Positions 1-10,599 of a DNA stretch of 64,000 bases are shown here, piece by piece (position 1 is the first letter of the stretch; each line of letters opens with the position of its first letter). The notes under the pieces are model-generated. The model saw only the letters and a program-made list of their open reading frames with translations. It did not search any database and had not been told where the DNA came from. The DNA is taken from contig JAOVFP010000005.1 of assembly GCA_025738555.1 (NCBI GenBank), positions 558,001 to 622,000 on the forward strand. Reading direction: 5' to 3'. Source of the stretch: Cyathus striatus (taxonomy: Eukaryota; Basidiomycota; Agaricomycetes; Agaricales; Nidulariaceae). The translations under genes and the position numbers were made by a program.

Positions 1-45
1 CATGTAAGTTATGGGGTTTGTAGTTGCTGAATGTAGTATATGGCA

Positions 46-327
46 CTATAGCCTTGGAGTGTGATCAGGATGAGAACCATAATTTGGTGGTTGGGTATAG
101 TAGCTCTGATAATGATCAGTATAGTGACTTCCATTCCAATGACTATGTGAGTTCATGGGTAATGTACCAGGATGTATCTGATAATTCAGATCTGAGTGTG
201 CACCATGAAAAGCTGCCTGTAATGTCTCTGGACCTCCTATTGCAGGTGAGTTGTGTTGTATATGTGAAGGATTATAAAAAGCATGGGGGGGGGGGGATAA
301 ATGTGAATAATGAGGTTGAGATCCCAT
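46..327 (-). CDS. Unrecognised Pro/His/Ser/Tyr-rich open frame
   Basis: A 93-codon open frame rich in Pro, His, Ser, Tyr and Gln, with repeated PPP, HSH and YTQPP-like stretches. This composition suits a disordered region of a fungal regulatory or retroelement structural protein. I do not recognise a domain. It lies about 0.7 kb beyond the end of the retroelement-associated ORF on the same strand, so it could be a trailing part of that element or a piece of a gene running off the left edge. A run of ten G on the plus strand sits inside the frame and could slip. It may not be a gene. Confidence 0.2.
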   Translation of the reverse strand: MGSQPHYSHLSPPPHAFYNPSHIQHNSPAIGGPETLQAAFHGAHSDLNYQIHPGTLPMNSHSHWNGSHYTDHYQSYYTQPPNYGSHPDHTPRL

Positions 328-339
328 ATCACTGAATAT

Positions 340-1000
340 TGATGTGCCAAATTTGTGATTTGTATTTAAATAGAACTAATATATTATGTAATACTCAAAT
401 AATTATCCCAAACCACAGGCTTTAAGTTCAAGGGAGAGATAACACAGATTATGTATAAACTAGTATAAAGGAAGTAAACTATAGACCCAAAACCTTTCTA
501 ATATGAAATTACTCGGTTCTAGTACTGTTCATTCATTTCTATTCCAATTTATTACACTCCTAGAGTGGAAGAAGCCTAGGATTTCTCCTGGGATTGCTTG
601 CTTTTCCTCCTCCCTGTCCTCCTTATATATATTTTACAAATAAAACTGTACAGTACCTATATATGGAAAGGAACTACTCTAGACTACTTTATATGACGAC
701 ATAATGTTGTTTCCAACATATTGACCATGCAGGAGCAACAATACATGTGGAATTCCATGTGGTAGATCAAACAGTGGGATAATTTCGGAGTACTAGTACG
801 AAGTCACATGACTTGCTCGGGCTATGCGTAACCGCAACAACTGGTTCGGAGATAATAGTTCTAACGCCTCGTGTTTGATCACGTGACAGGAACACGTTCC
901 CTTAAGTTTAATCAAGTACTGGGTGCTTGTACATAGTCTTTTGGACTCTAGTAATTAGATAACACACATCTTGTATTATTCCTTTAATGTTTATCAAATA
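340..1000. other. AT-rich stretch without a recognisable gene
   Basis: I see no coding frame with family resemblance here. The segment lies downstream (minus strand) of the retroelement structural ORF, so an LTR or 3' UTR would be expected about here. I could not find a matching direct repeat at the other end of the element near 11.4 kb, so no LTR is called. Confidence 0.4.
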
Positions 1001-1038
1001 GATATTTCTGCTGGCAGTGCAGGACTCAACCCCAGCTC

Positions 1039-3165
1039 TCAGATGTCCCATTCCCTTAGTAATATATTCAAAATAGAAGTACCATTCACTGATGTGGCTC
1101 GGGATGGAGAGGGGTTAAGCCCCACAGGGGTTGGTGGAGGAGGGTTGAGGGTAGTGGCATGGGTGTAACGTGATTTCCAGTTGGATAGATACCGGAATGT
1201 AGATGCATCACCCGTCATCAGCCATAGACCTCTGCATGAGCGAACCCCTTGATATGCAGCAATCCGCTGCAATGTGTGAATCCGATCCAGGTCGTCTGGA
1301 GCTGGGGTCCACCAACCCGCCCATTCGGGGCTAGCAGGGGGTTCCCCAAACTCATCTAACCGTCAAAGATGTTTATCATCTATTGAGTCTAACAGAGAGT
1401 GTAGGAATAGAGTTCCTGCATAGTGACCTTTGAGGTAGTGTAGTCCATACGGATATGCATGGTCAATCCATGCAGGGGTTATGCTGTTCCAGATGAGTGA
1501 CTCAATGACGTCAGCTTGGGTGATGTTGGGGGTGTGTGCCTCCTCAATGTGTATCTGCCTGAATAAGAATTCAGGTCCAGTCTGAGGGGAGAACAGTTCT
1601 CCCGGGTGGGCAACATTCCATTGGGTTATCTCTTCACGGTATAAGTGGGGTTGGGCCACTAGGAATGCGAATTCTCTTAAGTAGGCTGCCCTTGCTATTG
1701 TCTCAAAGGGGGCCGTTGCTCTTCCTAATGAGTATCCGAAGGCTGACCTTCTACACACCTGGAACCCGAAGTCTATTGCTATTCCCGTGATGTGGTTGTG
1801 ACTTTCTGGGTGGCCATGATGAGCGATATATTGGCATATCTGGTCGATCCTCATCAAGTCCATGTTGCTGGGGTTCATGGGGAAGCCACGCAGGGTGATC
1901 CCGTACACTGGGCTATTTGGTACATATGGTCAGTTGCCATGTACTTCAACTCTTGATGCTTCCGTGGCTAGTGCCCTGGTGTATGTGGTATTCGTGTGGT
2001 GGGATATATCATAGGTCCATACATACCCGCTAGGGTATTGTCCCTTTCTAACCTCCCTCATCGGTTGGCGACTACCCCGAAGGTGTCTGGGATACGGCCC
2101 GCTATGCCATCCTGGTCCTCTTGCCTCTGGATTAGTTGTCGGTCATATTGCTGCTGTGCAGCTCTCATGTCCCTCACTTCCCAATTCCATTGCTTTTCAG
2201 ACATCCAGTCTTCTCGTTCTGGGTCCATTGGCCTGCCAGGCTCATCATCTCCCAGGATTACTGGCCTGTCTGGTATATCGTGATCCATAGTGGGGTTGTG
2301 TCAAGTGGTGCGGGGGGGCGTAGTTCTCCTGGGCATGTTAGCCGTGTGGCAGGTGCCATTCTTCCATCTAATTGTGGTCATATCGTCATGTACTTGTGTT
2401 GGATGGTTGTGTTCATTGTTCCATCCTTGCTCTCTTTGCTGATTCTCTTGCTCAAGATTGATATTCCCTGGGAGGAGTGTCCTCCTGTATTGGTGGTCGT
2501 TTTGATTTTAGTCGTTGGACTTCTACCTCTAGCCGGTTGTTCCTTGTCTTCAGGGCTTCGTTTGCAGCTTCGAGGTTGCTCTTTTCTCATTTGAGATCAT
2601 CTATTCTAGTGAATAGTGTCTCGATTGAAAAGACAATGTCTGGTGGTATGTTTTCTTTGTTCTTGAGGGCTGCTCCCTCGTTCTGTAGTCTTTCCAGCAT
2701 GAGCTGGACCTCCCTCTGGTCTTTTTCTAACTCTTCACATTCCTGTGCGATGAGCTCTCTTTCTGTTGCTTTCTTTTTCCCTTTATTCTTCTTTTCCTCC
2801 TTCTTTGTTGGTGGCGCTGATTCGTTGGTGTCATCTATTTCCATCTCCTCGATCTGACTTGTTGTGGGTTGCAGGTTTTGGGGTGATCCCCAGAAAGGTG
2901 CCCATGGGCCGTATGGTGGTGGTGGCGGTGGGTGGTATGGGTTGCCCATATGATGGGGATACATCCCCGGTGTTGTGCCCATAGGAGGGTATCCTCCGTA
3001 AGGGCCTGTTCCGAATGGTGCATGGTTGGGGAATGATCCCCATGTCACCCTGTATTGTCCGTGTCCTGTTGAAGTGTTAGGGGTTGCAGTCACATGTATC
3101 TGCTCCTGTTCGCCCTCCCCTTCCTCAGAACTCGCTGGCGGGTTCTCCTGTCGTGTTGTATTGGG
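1039..3165 (-). pseudogene. Retroelement-associated structural (Gag-like) protein, broken
   Basis: A minus-strand protein frame runs from about 3,165 down to 1,039 through several open blocks (3,093-2,587; 2,590-2,378; 2,288-2,058; 1,908-1,363; 1,272-1,039) separated by single stops and frame slips. The N-terminal block is Gly/Pro/Tyr-rich with a run of six Pro. A Lys/Glu-rich coiled-coil segment follows, then a compact block with many aromatic residues (1,908-1,363). I recall proteins of this general make-up beside Ty3/Gypsy elements in Agaricomycetes, but cannot name a domain. It lies downstream of the integrase/chromodomain on the same strand, separated from it only by the palindromic insertion at 3,173-6,792. 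An open frame ending at 6,914-6,800 on the other side looks like its displaced N terminus. It could be an accessory ORF of this element or the Gag of a neighbouring copy. Confidence 0.5.
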
Positions 3166-3289
3166 TGAGTGGCATTAGTGTCAGCCAATTGTGATCATAA
3201 AAAGCCCAGGATTTATGATTGCCGCAATCATAAGAGCCAGGGCTTTTTTTGATCACCTACTATTATATATTTACTAATGAATCTATGGG

Positions 3290-3850
3290 TTACTAATGAA
3301 TCTAGTGGTGATCATAAGTGATCATAGGTGATTTTAAGTGCATATTCACATACTATTACTACTAATGATTTCCAAGGTAATCATAGGACCTATTATTATT
3401 ACTAATGATTTCCAAGATGATCATAGGTGATCATGGGCCATTTCAAGTGTGTATTCACCTATTATTACTACTAATGGTTTCCAAGGTGATCATAGGTGAT
3501 CATAAGCCATTTCAAGTGTGTATTCACATATTATTACTACTAATGATTTCAGAGGTGATCATAGGCCATTTTAAGTGTGTACTCACCTATTATTATTACT
3601 AATGATTTTCAAGGTGATCATAGGTGATCATGGGCCATTTCAAGTGTGTATTCACCTATTATTACTACTAATGGTTTCCAAGGTGATCATAGGTAATCAT
3701 AGGTTATTTGAAGTGTGTCTTTGCCTATTATTACTAATGATTTCAGAGGTGATCATAGGTGATCATAAGTTGTTTCAAGTGTGTATTCACCTATTATTAT
3801 TACTAATGGTTTCCAAAGTGATCATAGGTGATCATAGGTGATTATAGGTC
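3290..3850. repeat. Outer satellite of palindrome 1, left arm
   Basis: Tandem units of roughly 60-100 bp, each containing one or two TGATCATAGG motifs, a TTTCAAGTGTGTATTCAC block and a TATTATTACTACTAATG block. About six imperfect units are present. The mirror copy in reverse orientation is at about 6,110-6,690. Confidence 0.85.
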
Positions 3851-3869
3851 TCATCTATATTAGCAAGCA

Positions 3870-4270
3870 TCACATTTGTCGCATTTTTCCCGTGCTTCAT
3901 ACATGTCACATCTATTTGCACGCATCACAGTTGTCACATCTATTTGCATGCATCACAGTTGTCACACATATTCGCACGCGTCACAGTTGTCACACATATT
4001 CGCACGCGTCAAAATTGTCACATCTATTTGCATGCATCACAGTTGTCACACATATTCGCATGCATCACAATTGTCACACATATTCGCACGCGTCACAATT
4101 GTCACATCTATTTGCATGCATCACAGTTGTCACACATATTCACACGCGTCACGATTGTCACACATATTCACATGTGTCACAGTTGTCACACATATTCGCA
4201 CGCGTCTCAGTTGTCACATCTATTCACACGTGTTACATTGTCACACATATTCACCTGTGTCACATTTGTC
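3870..4270. repeat. Inner GTCACA/CACGCG satellite of palindrome 1, left arm
   Basis: About 13-14 tandem units of about 26-28 bp, with the pattern GTCACACATATTCGCACGCG followed by TCACAGTT. All three forward frames stay open across it because the unit has no stop codons, giving long His/Ser/Thr-rich translations that are not genes. CpG is abundant here, although the neighbouring loop sequence has almost none. Confidence 0.85.
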
Positions 4271-4576
4271 ACGACGTCACGCACATCACACATATCATAC
4301 TTATTTCCCACGAATTGTTTTTTGTCATGTGCATCATGTTGGTGACACTTTTGTGCTTGTCACACTTGTCACATTTTTACACTTGTCATGCTTTGCACAC
4401 CTATCATGCCTTTGTTGTTCACTTTGCATGTGTTACATCTGTCACAACTTTCACATCTTAGTAATGTAATTTGGCCTGTGATATTAACAACATATCTAAA
4501 TTTGGAAACTATGTTCAGTGGAGTATACTTAGCAGTAGCATGTGCATGGACCACTTGCTGTTGCTATCTGAGTGGT

Positions 4577-4665
4577 TACCTGGTTGATCCTGCCAGTTGT
4601 CATATGCTTGACTCAAAGATTAACTCATGCTTTCTACATATAAGTATAAACAACATATGGCAGTG
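4577..4665 (+). other. 18S rRNA 5'-end-derived fragment
   Basis: The stretch opens with TACCTGGTTGATCCTGCCAG, the standard first bases of eukaryotic small-subunit rRNA. It continues through the equivalents of GTCATATGCTTG, CTCAAAGATTAA, CATGC and AAGTATAAAC, with substitutions and small insertions. The similarity fades by about 4,665, near the GTGAAACTG equivalent. It lies in the loop of the palindromic element just inside the left arm. Only the first part of the rRNA is present, so it cannot be a functional rRNA gene. Capture of rDNA by the element, or an ancestral rRNA-derived retroposon, could explain it. Confidence 0.8.
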
Positions 4666-5784
4666 TACATGTGAAACTGATTGTGATACAATATGAATAA
4701 GAGTTAAGATTGTATCCATTACCTCTCTGTATCAATAAAGCAAACTGTCATGTAGTCATATAGAGTAAGCAGATATATAACTCAATAATGTGTATTGAAG
4801 ATATCAGTATAACAAGTAGTCATACAAGAATTATAATCATCTAATGACTGAGATGTGTAAGTTTAATATTATGTAGAATCACATATTTTACCATCCTTTC
4901 ACATTTTTTGTCCATGTGTGGATCTATTATCAAATTTTTCAATATGAAAATATTCAATACTACCATATCACATCTCTAATCTTGATTGTAAAATTACAAT
5001 GGACTTACATACACACTCTACATGGTCTATTCTAGTTGATTATTACTGTAACACTTTCCATAATTTACTGGTTGTCATATTTCATGTCATAATCTTCAAT
5101 TTAACAAGAACATATTTGTTTCCTTTGCTTTAATGATTTACTCTGTACTTTTGAATACTTCTGTTCTGTGAAAATTTGAACAATGGTATAGATATACAGG
5201 TAACCACACACATGTTATACCATAATTCTCCTCCCTACTGTACTTTCATGCTCCACAAGTGTGAGCAAATGTAAGAAGCAAAGTTAAGTACACATACTTA
5301 CAGTTATATATTGTTTCAAATAACTAAAAAGTCTTATGTTGCATGTGAAATATGTGACAAGTGAGTAATATGACAAATGACATGCAAATTGAGAACTCAA
5401 CAAACTTGACACATGACATGCATCAAAAGTATCATACACATGAAAACTATAATGAGCTAGTAGAGCATAACAAGTGATATGTAGAGTATCCTCCTCTTAA
5501 CATAGTTTTCAAATTAAAATATGTTGTCAATATCAAAACCAAATTACATTACTAAGCAGTGAAAATTGTGACAAATGTAACACATGCAAAGTGAACAACA
5601 AAGGCATGATAGGTGTGCAAAGCATGACAAGTGTAAAAATGTGACAAGTGTGACAAGCACAAAAAGTGTCACCAACATGATGCACATGACAAAAACAATT
5701 CGTGGGAAATAAGTATGATATGTGTGACGTGTGTGACGTGCGTGACGTCGTGACAAATGTGATACAGGTGAATATGTGTGACAA

Positions 5785-6060
5785 TGTAACATGTGTGAAT
5801 AGATGTGACAACTGTGACGCGTGCGAATATGTGTGACAACTGTGATGTATGCAAATAGATGTGACAACTGTGATGCGTGTGAATATATGTGACAACTGTG
5901 ACGCGTGTGAATATGTGTGACAACTGTGACGCGTGTGAATATGTGTGACAACTGTGACGCGTGCGAATATGTGTGACAATTGTGACGCGTGCGAATATGT
6001 GTGACAGCTGTGATGCATGCAAATAGATGTGACAACTGTGATGCATGCAAATAGATGTGA
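5785..6060. repeat. Inner GTCACA/CACGCG satellite of palindrome 1, right arm
   Basis: Reverse-complement counterpart of the block at 3,870-4,270. It has units of TGTGACAACTGTGACGCG followed by TGTGAATATG, each about 26-28 bp. Unit order and substitutions are similar but not identical to the left arm, so the arms have diverged or been homogenised only in part. Confidence 0.85.
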
Positions 6061-6109
6061 CATGTATGAAGCACGGGAAAAATGCGACAAATGTGATGCT
6101 TGCTAATAT

Positions 6110-6690
6110 AGATGAGACCTATAATCACCTATGATCACCTATGATCACTTTGGAAACCATTAGCAATAATAATAGGTGAATACACACTTGAAACAACTTA
6201 TGATCACCTATGATCACCTCTGAAATCATTAGTAATAATAGGCAAAGACACACTTCAAATAACCTATGATTACCTATGATCACCTTGGAAACCATTAGTA
6301 GTAATAATAGGTGAATACACACTTGAAATGGCCCATGATCACCTATGATCACCTTGAAAATCATTAGTAATAATAATAGGTGAGTACACACTTAAAATGG
6401 CCTATGATCACCTCTGAAATCATTAGTAGTAATAATATGTGAATACACACTTGAAATGGCTTATGATCACCTATGATCACCTTGGAAACCATTAGTAGTA
6501 ATAATAGGTGAATACACACTTGAAATGGCCCATGATCACCTATGATCATCTTGGAAATCATTAGTAATAATAATAGGTCCTATGATTACCTTGGAAATCA
6601 TTAGTAGTAATAGTATGTGAATATGCACTTAAAATCACCTATGATCACTTATGATCACCACTAGATTCATTAGTAACCCATAGATTCATT
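6110..6690. repeat. Outer satellite of palindrome 1, right arm
   Basis: Reverse-complement counterpart of 3,290-3,850, with units carrying CCTATGATCACCTATGATCA. The left and right blocks match closely over their whole length, which supports one inverted-repeat element rather than two separate satellites. Confidence 0.85.
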
Positions 6691-7029
6691 AGTAAATATA
6701 TAATAGTAGGTGATCAAAAAAAGCCCTGGCTCTTATGATTGCGGCAATCATAAATCCTGGGCTTTTCATGATCAAATTGGCTAACACCCCTCTGAGTGGG
6801 GGGTCCCACTGGTGTCGTGATAGGAGCTAGTGCTCCCATTGAAAGATTTGTGGTGGGGTTGGTTGGCGTTGAGGGGCATGCTTGATGGTGGTGTTTGTCT
6901 CGTGGAAGCTGCATTCGCGTATTTTTCTTTTATTTGATTCTCCGCTCGGGTCACGTGATCTTTGTTCTTGCCGTCTTCACGTCGTGTTTGTAGTCAACTG
7001 CTGTTACTTGTTTTTGGTAATGCTCAAGG

Positions 7030-8330
7030 TTTCTGCACTCCCTGGAGTTCCAGGTATCTATCCAGTGCCTCGAGATCTTTGCATTCGCGCATGGGCTCCC
7101 ATGTTATGTCTCCGAGGCTCCATTTGACCTGGAATTCCAGGTTGTGGTCATTTGTCCATCAGTGGCTGATTATGTCATCCATGAACCATTCGTGATCTTT
7201 GTCGATTCCAAAGTTGTAAGGTTCAGGACGTGTTCTGTTAGGGAATAGGGTATCATCCGATGCCATAAATGGTCTTAAGAGTTTGACGTGGAATGTAGGG
7301 AATATCCTATGCTTGATCAGTGCTGGTGGTAATTCCAGCGTGTATGTGGAAGTGTCTGGGGATGCTTCCAAGATGCGATATGGACCTATGTATTTTGGGC
7401 ACAGTTTGCATGCCCGTCCTTTTGCAATATTGAGATTTTCTGTGGATAAGAATACCTTTGTTCCCACTGGTATATTGGGTTCCTCATTTCGTTTCTGGTT
7501 GGCATAGTGTGTTTGAAAAGCATGGTTGGCAATGATCACATCGTGCGCTTCTGCGATATTCGAAAGTGCTTGTTCTGTGAACGTACATATTCCGTGGTGT
7601 ACTGCTTCGATGCTATAGATCTCCCGGAGCATGGATGGCATATATCCATGGTTTAGTTCAAATGGTGCATACCCTGTGGTACTGGAGACACTTGCGTTGA
7701 TTGCGAATTCTGTCAAGTTGACTTTCTCGATCCAATCCTTTTGGTCCGGGTGTACCATAGTCCGGAAGATTTGTCTGGTGCTACGGTTCATGCGCTCTGT
7801 TTGCCTGTCCGTTTGTGGATGGAATGATGTTGACATGAGCAGTTTGGTCCCCATTATTCGGTGTAGCACTCGCCACCATTGGGACGTGAATTTGGAGTCG
7901 CAATCACTAATTATTGAGCTAGGTAGGCCGTGCAAGCACACTATTTCCTGCTTGTAGACCCATGATAGTTCGGATGCCGACATCTTGGTGTTTACTGGGA
8001 TAAGGTGGACCATGCTGGTCATTCGGCATATTACTACCCACAGATAGTTATATCCTTTAGTTTCGGGGAATGGTCCCACAAAATCCATTCCTATGGAGTC
8101 CCATGGTTTGGTTGGGATTGGTAGTGGGTGTAGTTTTTCAGCTGGATGCTGATTGGAGCTTTTCGCTCTTTGGCACAGTTCGCATGTTCAACAGAATTCT
8201 CTTGTATCTTTCACTAACTGGGGCCACCAGTACCATCTACGTATGTATTCAGCTGTACACTGATCCCCGAAATGTCCTACTATGTTATGTGCTTGTTCGA
8301 GGATGGTGGTGATGAGCATCCTATTTCATG
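7030..8330 (-). pseudogene. Gypsy integrase with C-terminal chromodomain
   Basis: The longest open block (8,088-7,159) is the catalytic core: first Asp in MDFVGPF, second in SDCDSKF, and Glu in QTERMNRS, the D,D(35)E pattern of retroviral-type integrases. Upstream (about 8,310-8,100) is the HHCC zinc-binding module, with HNIVGH and a C-x2-C pair interrupted by a TGA. After the core comes the GPYRILE...YTLELPP SH3-like part and then, past a TGA at about 7,157, a chromodomain (WFMDDIISH, FQVKWSLGDITWEP) at about 7,190-7,060. The family inserts element cDNA, and the chromodomain is thought to steer it to heterochromatin. Stops in the zinc module and before the chromodomain disable it. Confidence 0.88.
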
Positions 8331-8751
8331 GTATGCATGTCACCTTGTCTCCTTTTATGTTATTAGTATGGATTATTCCACCCTTGATTGGGAAGTGGGG
8401 AAATGTCTCTGGGCTGTTCATGATTAGGCTCATGAGTTTGTCTTCGGGATATCCTCTCTTTATTGACTGGATGAATGTATCATCCATTGTCATTGGTGGT
8501 GGGGGTGCCGATGTCTTGTCGAAGAGTGATTCTTCGAGGGTTATCTCATTTCTGTTGAGGGGTGTCCTCGCTTCCAATGGTATGCTGGTGTGGTTACTGT
8601 GTTCGGCCAGCTCTTGTGCTTCAATATCCCTTAGTTCTCGTTTTTCTTGTAGCCACTTGCTACAGCGCACCTCTTCTGCTCTCAGGGCCCTTATTTCCAC
8701 GCTGTGGTTGAGGAGTTCCTCATGTCTTGTGTAGGGGAGATCTTCTCCCAT
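8326..8751 (-). pseudogene. Gypsy pol linker between RNase H and integrase
   Basis: A 141-codon open block on the pol strand, Glu/Leu-rich at its start (a probable helical segment), followed by a PPPP stretch. It sits where the tether between RNase H and integrase is expected and continues into the integrase zinc module. No catalytic motif is visible. Confidence 0.55.
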
Positions 8752-8825
8752 TGGATCGATTTGAGTGTCTGCTCGTACATACTCGTGTACATTGTGTATG
8801 TCTTGGGGGTGTCGCTTTCATAGTA

Positions 8826-9990
8826 TCAGGATAGGCAGTCTGCTACTTTGTTATACTCCCCTTTGATGTATGTGATGTTGAATGAAAATCTGGCCATATA
8901 GTCCATCCATCGCCATTGGCGATTTGTCATCCTGTTTTGGGTCTTGAAGAATTCAAGTGCTTTGTGGTCGGTTATAACATGTATCTTGTATCTGACTAGT
9001 TTGTCCTCCCACTTCTGTAGGGCTTCTAGGATTGCTAGTGTTTCTAGCTCGTGTACTGTGTAGTTGTGTTGTGCTGCGGTAAATTTCTTGGACATGAATC
9101 CTGCGGGACGACACTTATTCCATGTTGGTCCTTAGCCGTACATGGCCCCGATGCCCGTCTTTGAGGTGTCACATATTAGCCATATGGCCTCGTTGGATCG
9201 CAGGTCGATCAGCCGTAGTACTGGTGTTTTACAGCATATTTGCTTGATCATGTCGAAGCACCATTGGTGTATGGGGCGCCACATGAATGGGGCTCCATTC
9301 TGAGTGATGGCCAGCAGTGAGCTGGTGTATGCAGATATGTTTGGTAGGAAGTGTCCTATGTAGTTAACAAGGCCAATGAATCATTGCATGTCGTTGTAGT
9401 CCCTGGGTGTGCGCCAGTCCCTGATGCAGCTTAGCTTGTCTGAGTCAGGGTGTATCCCTTTGTTGTCAATGATATGGCCCAGGCATTCTACTCATTCGGC
9501 ATATAACTCGCACTTGGCCCATTTGAGAAACAGCTCGTTTGCTCATAGGCAGTCGAATACCAGCTTGAGGTGGGCCTCATGTTCCTTGACAGTATTTGAG
9601 AAGACGAATATATTGTCTATGTACACATGTACGAATCAGCCTATCGCATCCCAGAATATTGCCGTCATTAGTCACTGGAAAGTTGCCAGTGCGTTGCAGT
9701 CTCCTTGCTGCATGATGTGGCTAAGGTATGTGCCACATATCGTAGCGAATGCCATCTTGGTTACATCTTCTGGCCTTACACGTACCTGTTTGTATGCATC
9801 GGTTAGGTCGATTTTCGACCTGTAGCGGCTTCTTGCTACATCTTCCCTTATTACATCCTGGTCTGGTAATGGTGTTATGTCTTTGACTGTGTTATCGTTT
9901 CATTGGCATGCGTCGATGACAGTGCAAAGGTGATTGTCTCAGAGGGTGGGGGTATCCTCCTCCTTTCATTTGCCTTTGTCTACCTTAGGC
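8826..9990 (-). pseudogene. Gypsy reverse transcriptase and RNase H, inactivated
   Basis: The minus strand gives RT motifs in order: DLTDAYKQVRV, GTYLSHIMQQGDCNALATFQ, the active-site block VYIDNIFVFS, ECLGHIIDNKGI and FIGLVNYIGHFLPN. RNase H follows with LICDTSKTGIGAMYG, VHELETLAILEALQKW and ITDHKALEFF (open block 9,095-8,826). The catalytic YxDD is changed to YIDN (codon 9,614-9,612). Ten in-frame stops lie between about 9,950 and 8,826: nine TGA and one TAA, each one C-to-T change away from CGA or CAA. The protein would copy element RNA into DNA, but this copy cannot be active. Confidence 0.9.
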
Positions 9991-10574
9991 CAGTGATTGA
10001 TACTACTGGGAGCATAATGCTCCCGCAGTTTGTTTATTGATTGTTCATATTCCAATTTGCTACCTGGGTTGAGTCTGTGGATACTCGTGTCCCCAGGTGG
10101 TGGTCTGAATTCCGTTTGGTCTGATATTTCGTGCAGTTGGGGGGACCCAAATAGTGCACTTTTAATGATATTCTTGGCTCCTCCCAAGTTTTGCATGTCT
10201 GCAATCATACAGTTCCATTCCGTCAGCATGCATGGGTCATATGTCCATGCTGACAGTGTTTCACATTGAGGGTTGTCATAGCGTGGGTATCTTGGGGTTA
10301 TTGGGTCTGTAACCAAGTCTTCTACCTTTACCCTCGACAATGTTGGTTGACAGTATTCAACCGTTGGTGTTGGTTCCTTGATTCCTTGTTCGACTGGTAC
10401 TGTTTGTGGGTGGTTAGTGTCCACTTTTGTGCTAGGTTTTAGCTTGTCCTGTTTTGGCGTTTTAGGGTGTGCCTGATTTTGGAGGTATTCCTCCTCAGTC
10501 ATAAGAAGAGATGGATGTCCATCTGGCAGTGTATTCATAGGTTGAGCCCCTTCCACATCTGGTACTTCTTCCAT
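9966..10574 (-). pseudogene. Gypsy pol segment between protease and RT
   Basis: A 202-codon open block, Pro/Thr/Glu-rich in its first half with DxP and TPT repeats. The second half (WTYDPCMLTEWNCMIADMQN, then LREHYAPSSINHWP) runs into the RT domain. The final part resembles the RT entry segment, in which a short peptide such as LREHYAPS precedes the first RT motif. It is in the same frame order as pol. No catalytic residues are visible. Confidence 0.5.
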
Positions 10575-10599
10575 TGTCGGCTTCAGGGCTCGATGTCCT

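Larger units (their letters stand above)
3173..6792. mobile_element. Palindromic satellite-armed (foldback-type) element 1
   Basis: The element is a near-complete inverted repeat: a left arm of about 1.3 kb (3,173 to about 4,525) is mirrored by a right arm (about 5,485 to 6,792). The outer ends read GTGTCAGCCAATTGTGATCA on the left and GTGTTAGCCAATTTGATCAT when the right end is reverse-complemented. A TGAGTGG direct repeat at 3,166-3,172 and 6,793-6,799 is a plausible target duplication, although the outermost six bases of the two arms do not match. Each arm holds two tandem-repeat blocks: an outer one built on TGATCATAGG and an inner one built on GTCACA and CACGCG. The roughly 1-kb loop is AT-rich and has an 18S rRNA-like fragment. 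No transposase is encoded, so it must be non-autonomous. It interrupts the retroelement ORF. The loop is related to that of the element at 40.2-44.06 kb. Confidence 0.8.

Noticed and set aside
3838..4469. Three overlapping ORFs of 133-207 codons (and mirrors at 5,533-6,128)
   Set aside because: They are the three frames of a 26-28-bp satellite whose unit has no stop codon; translations are pure His/Ser/Thr repeats.
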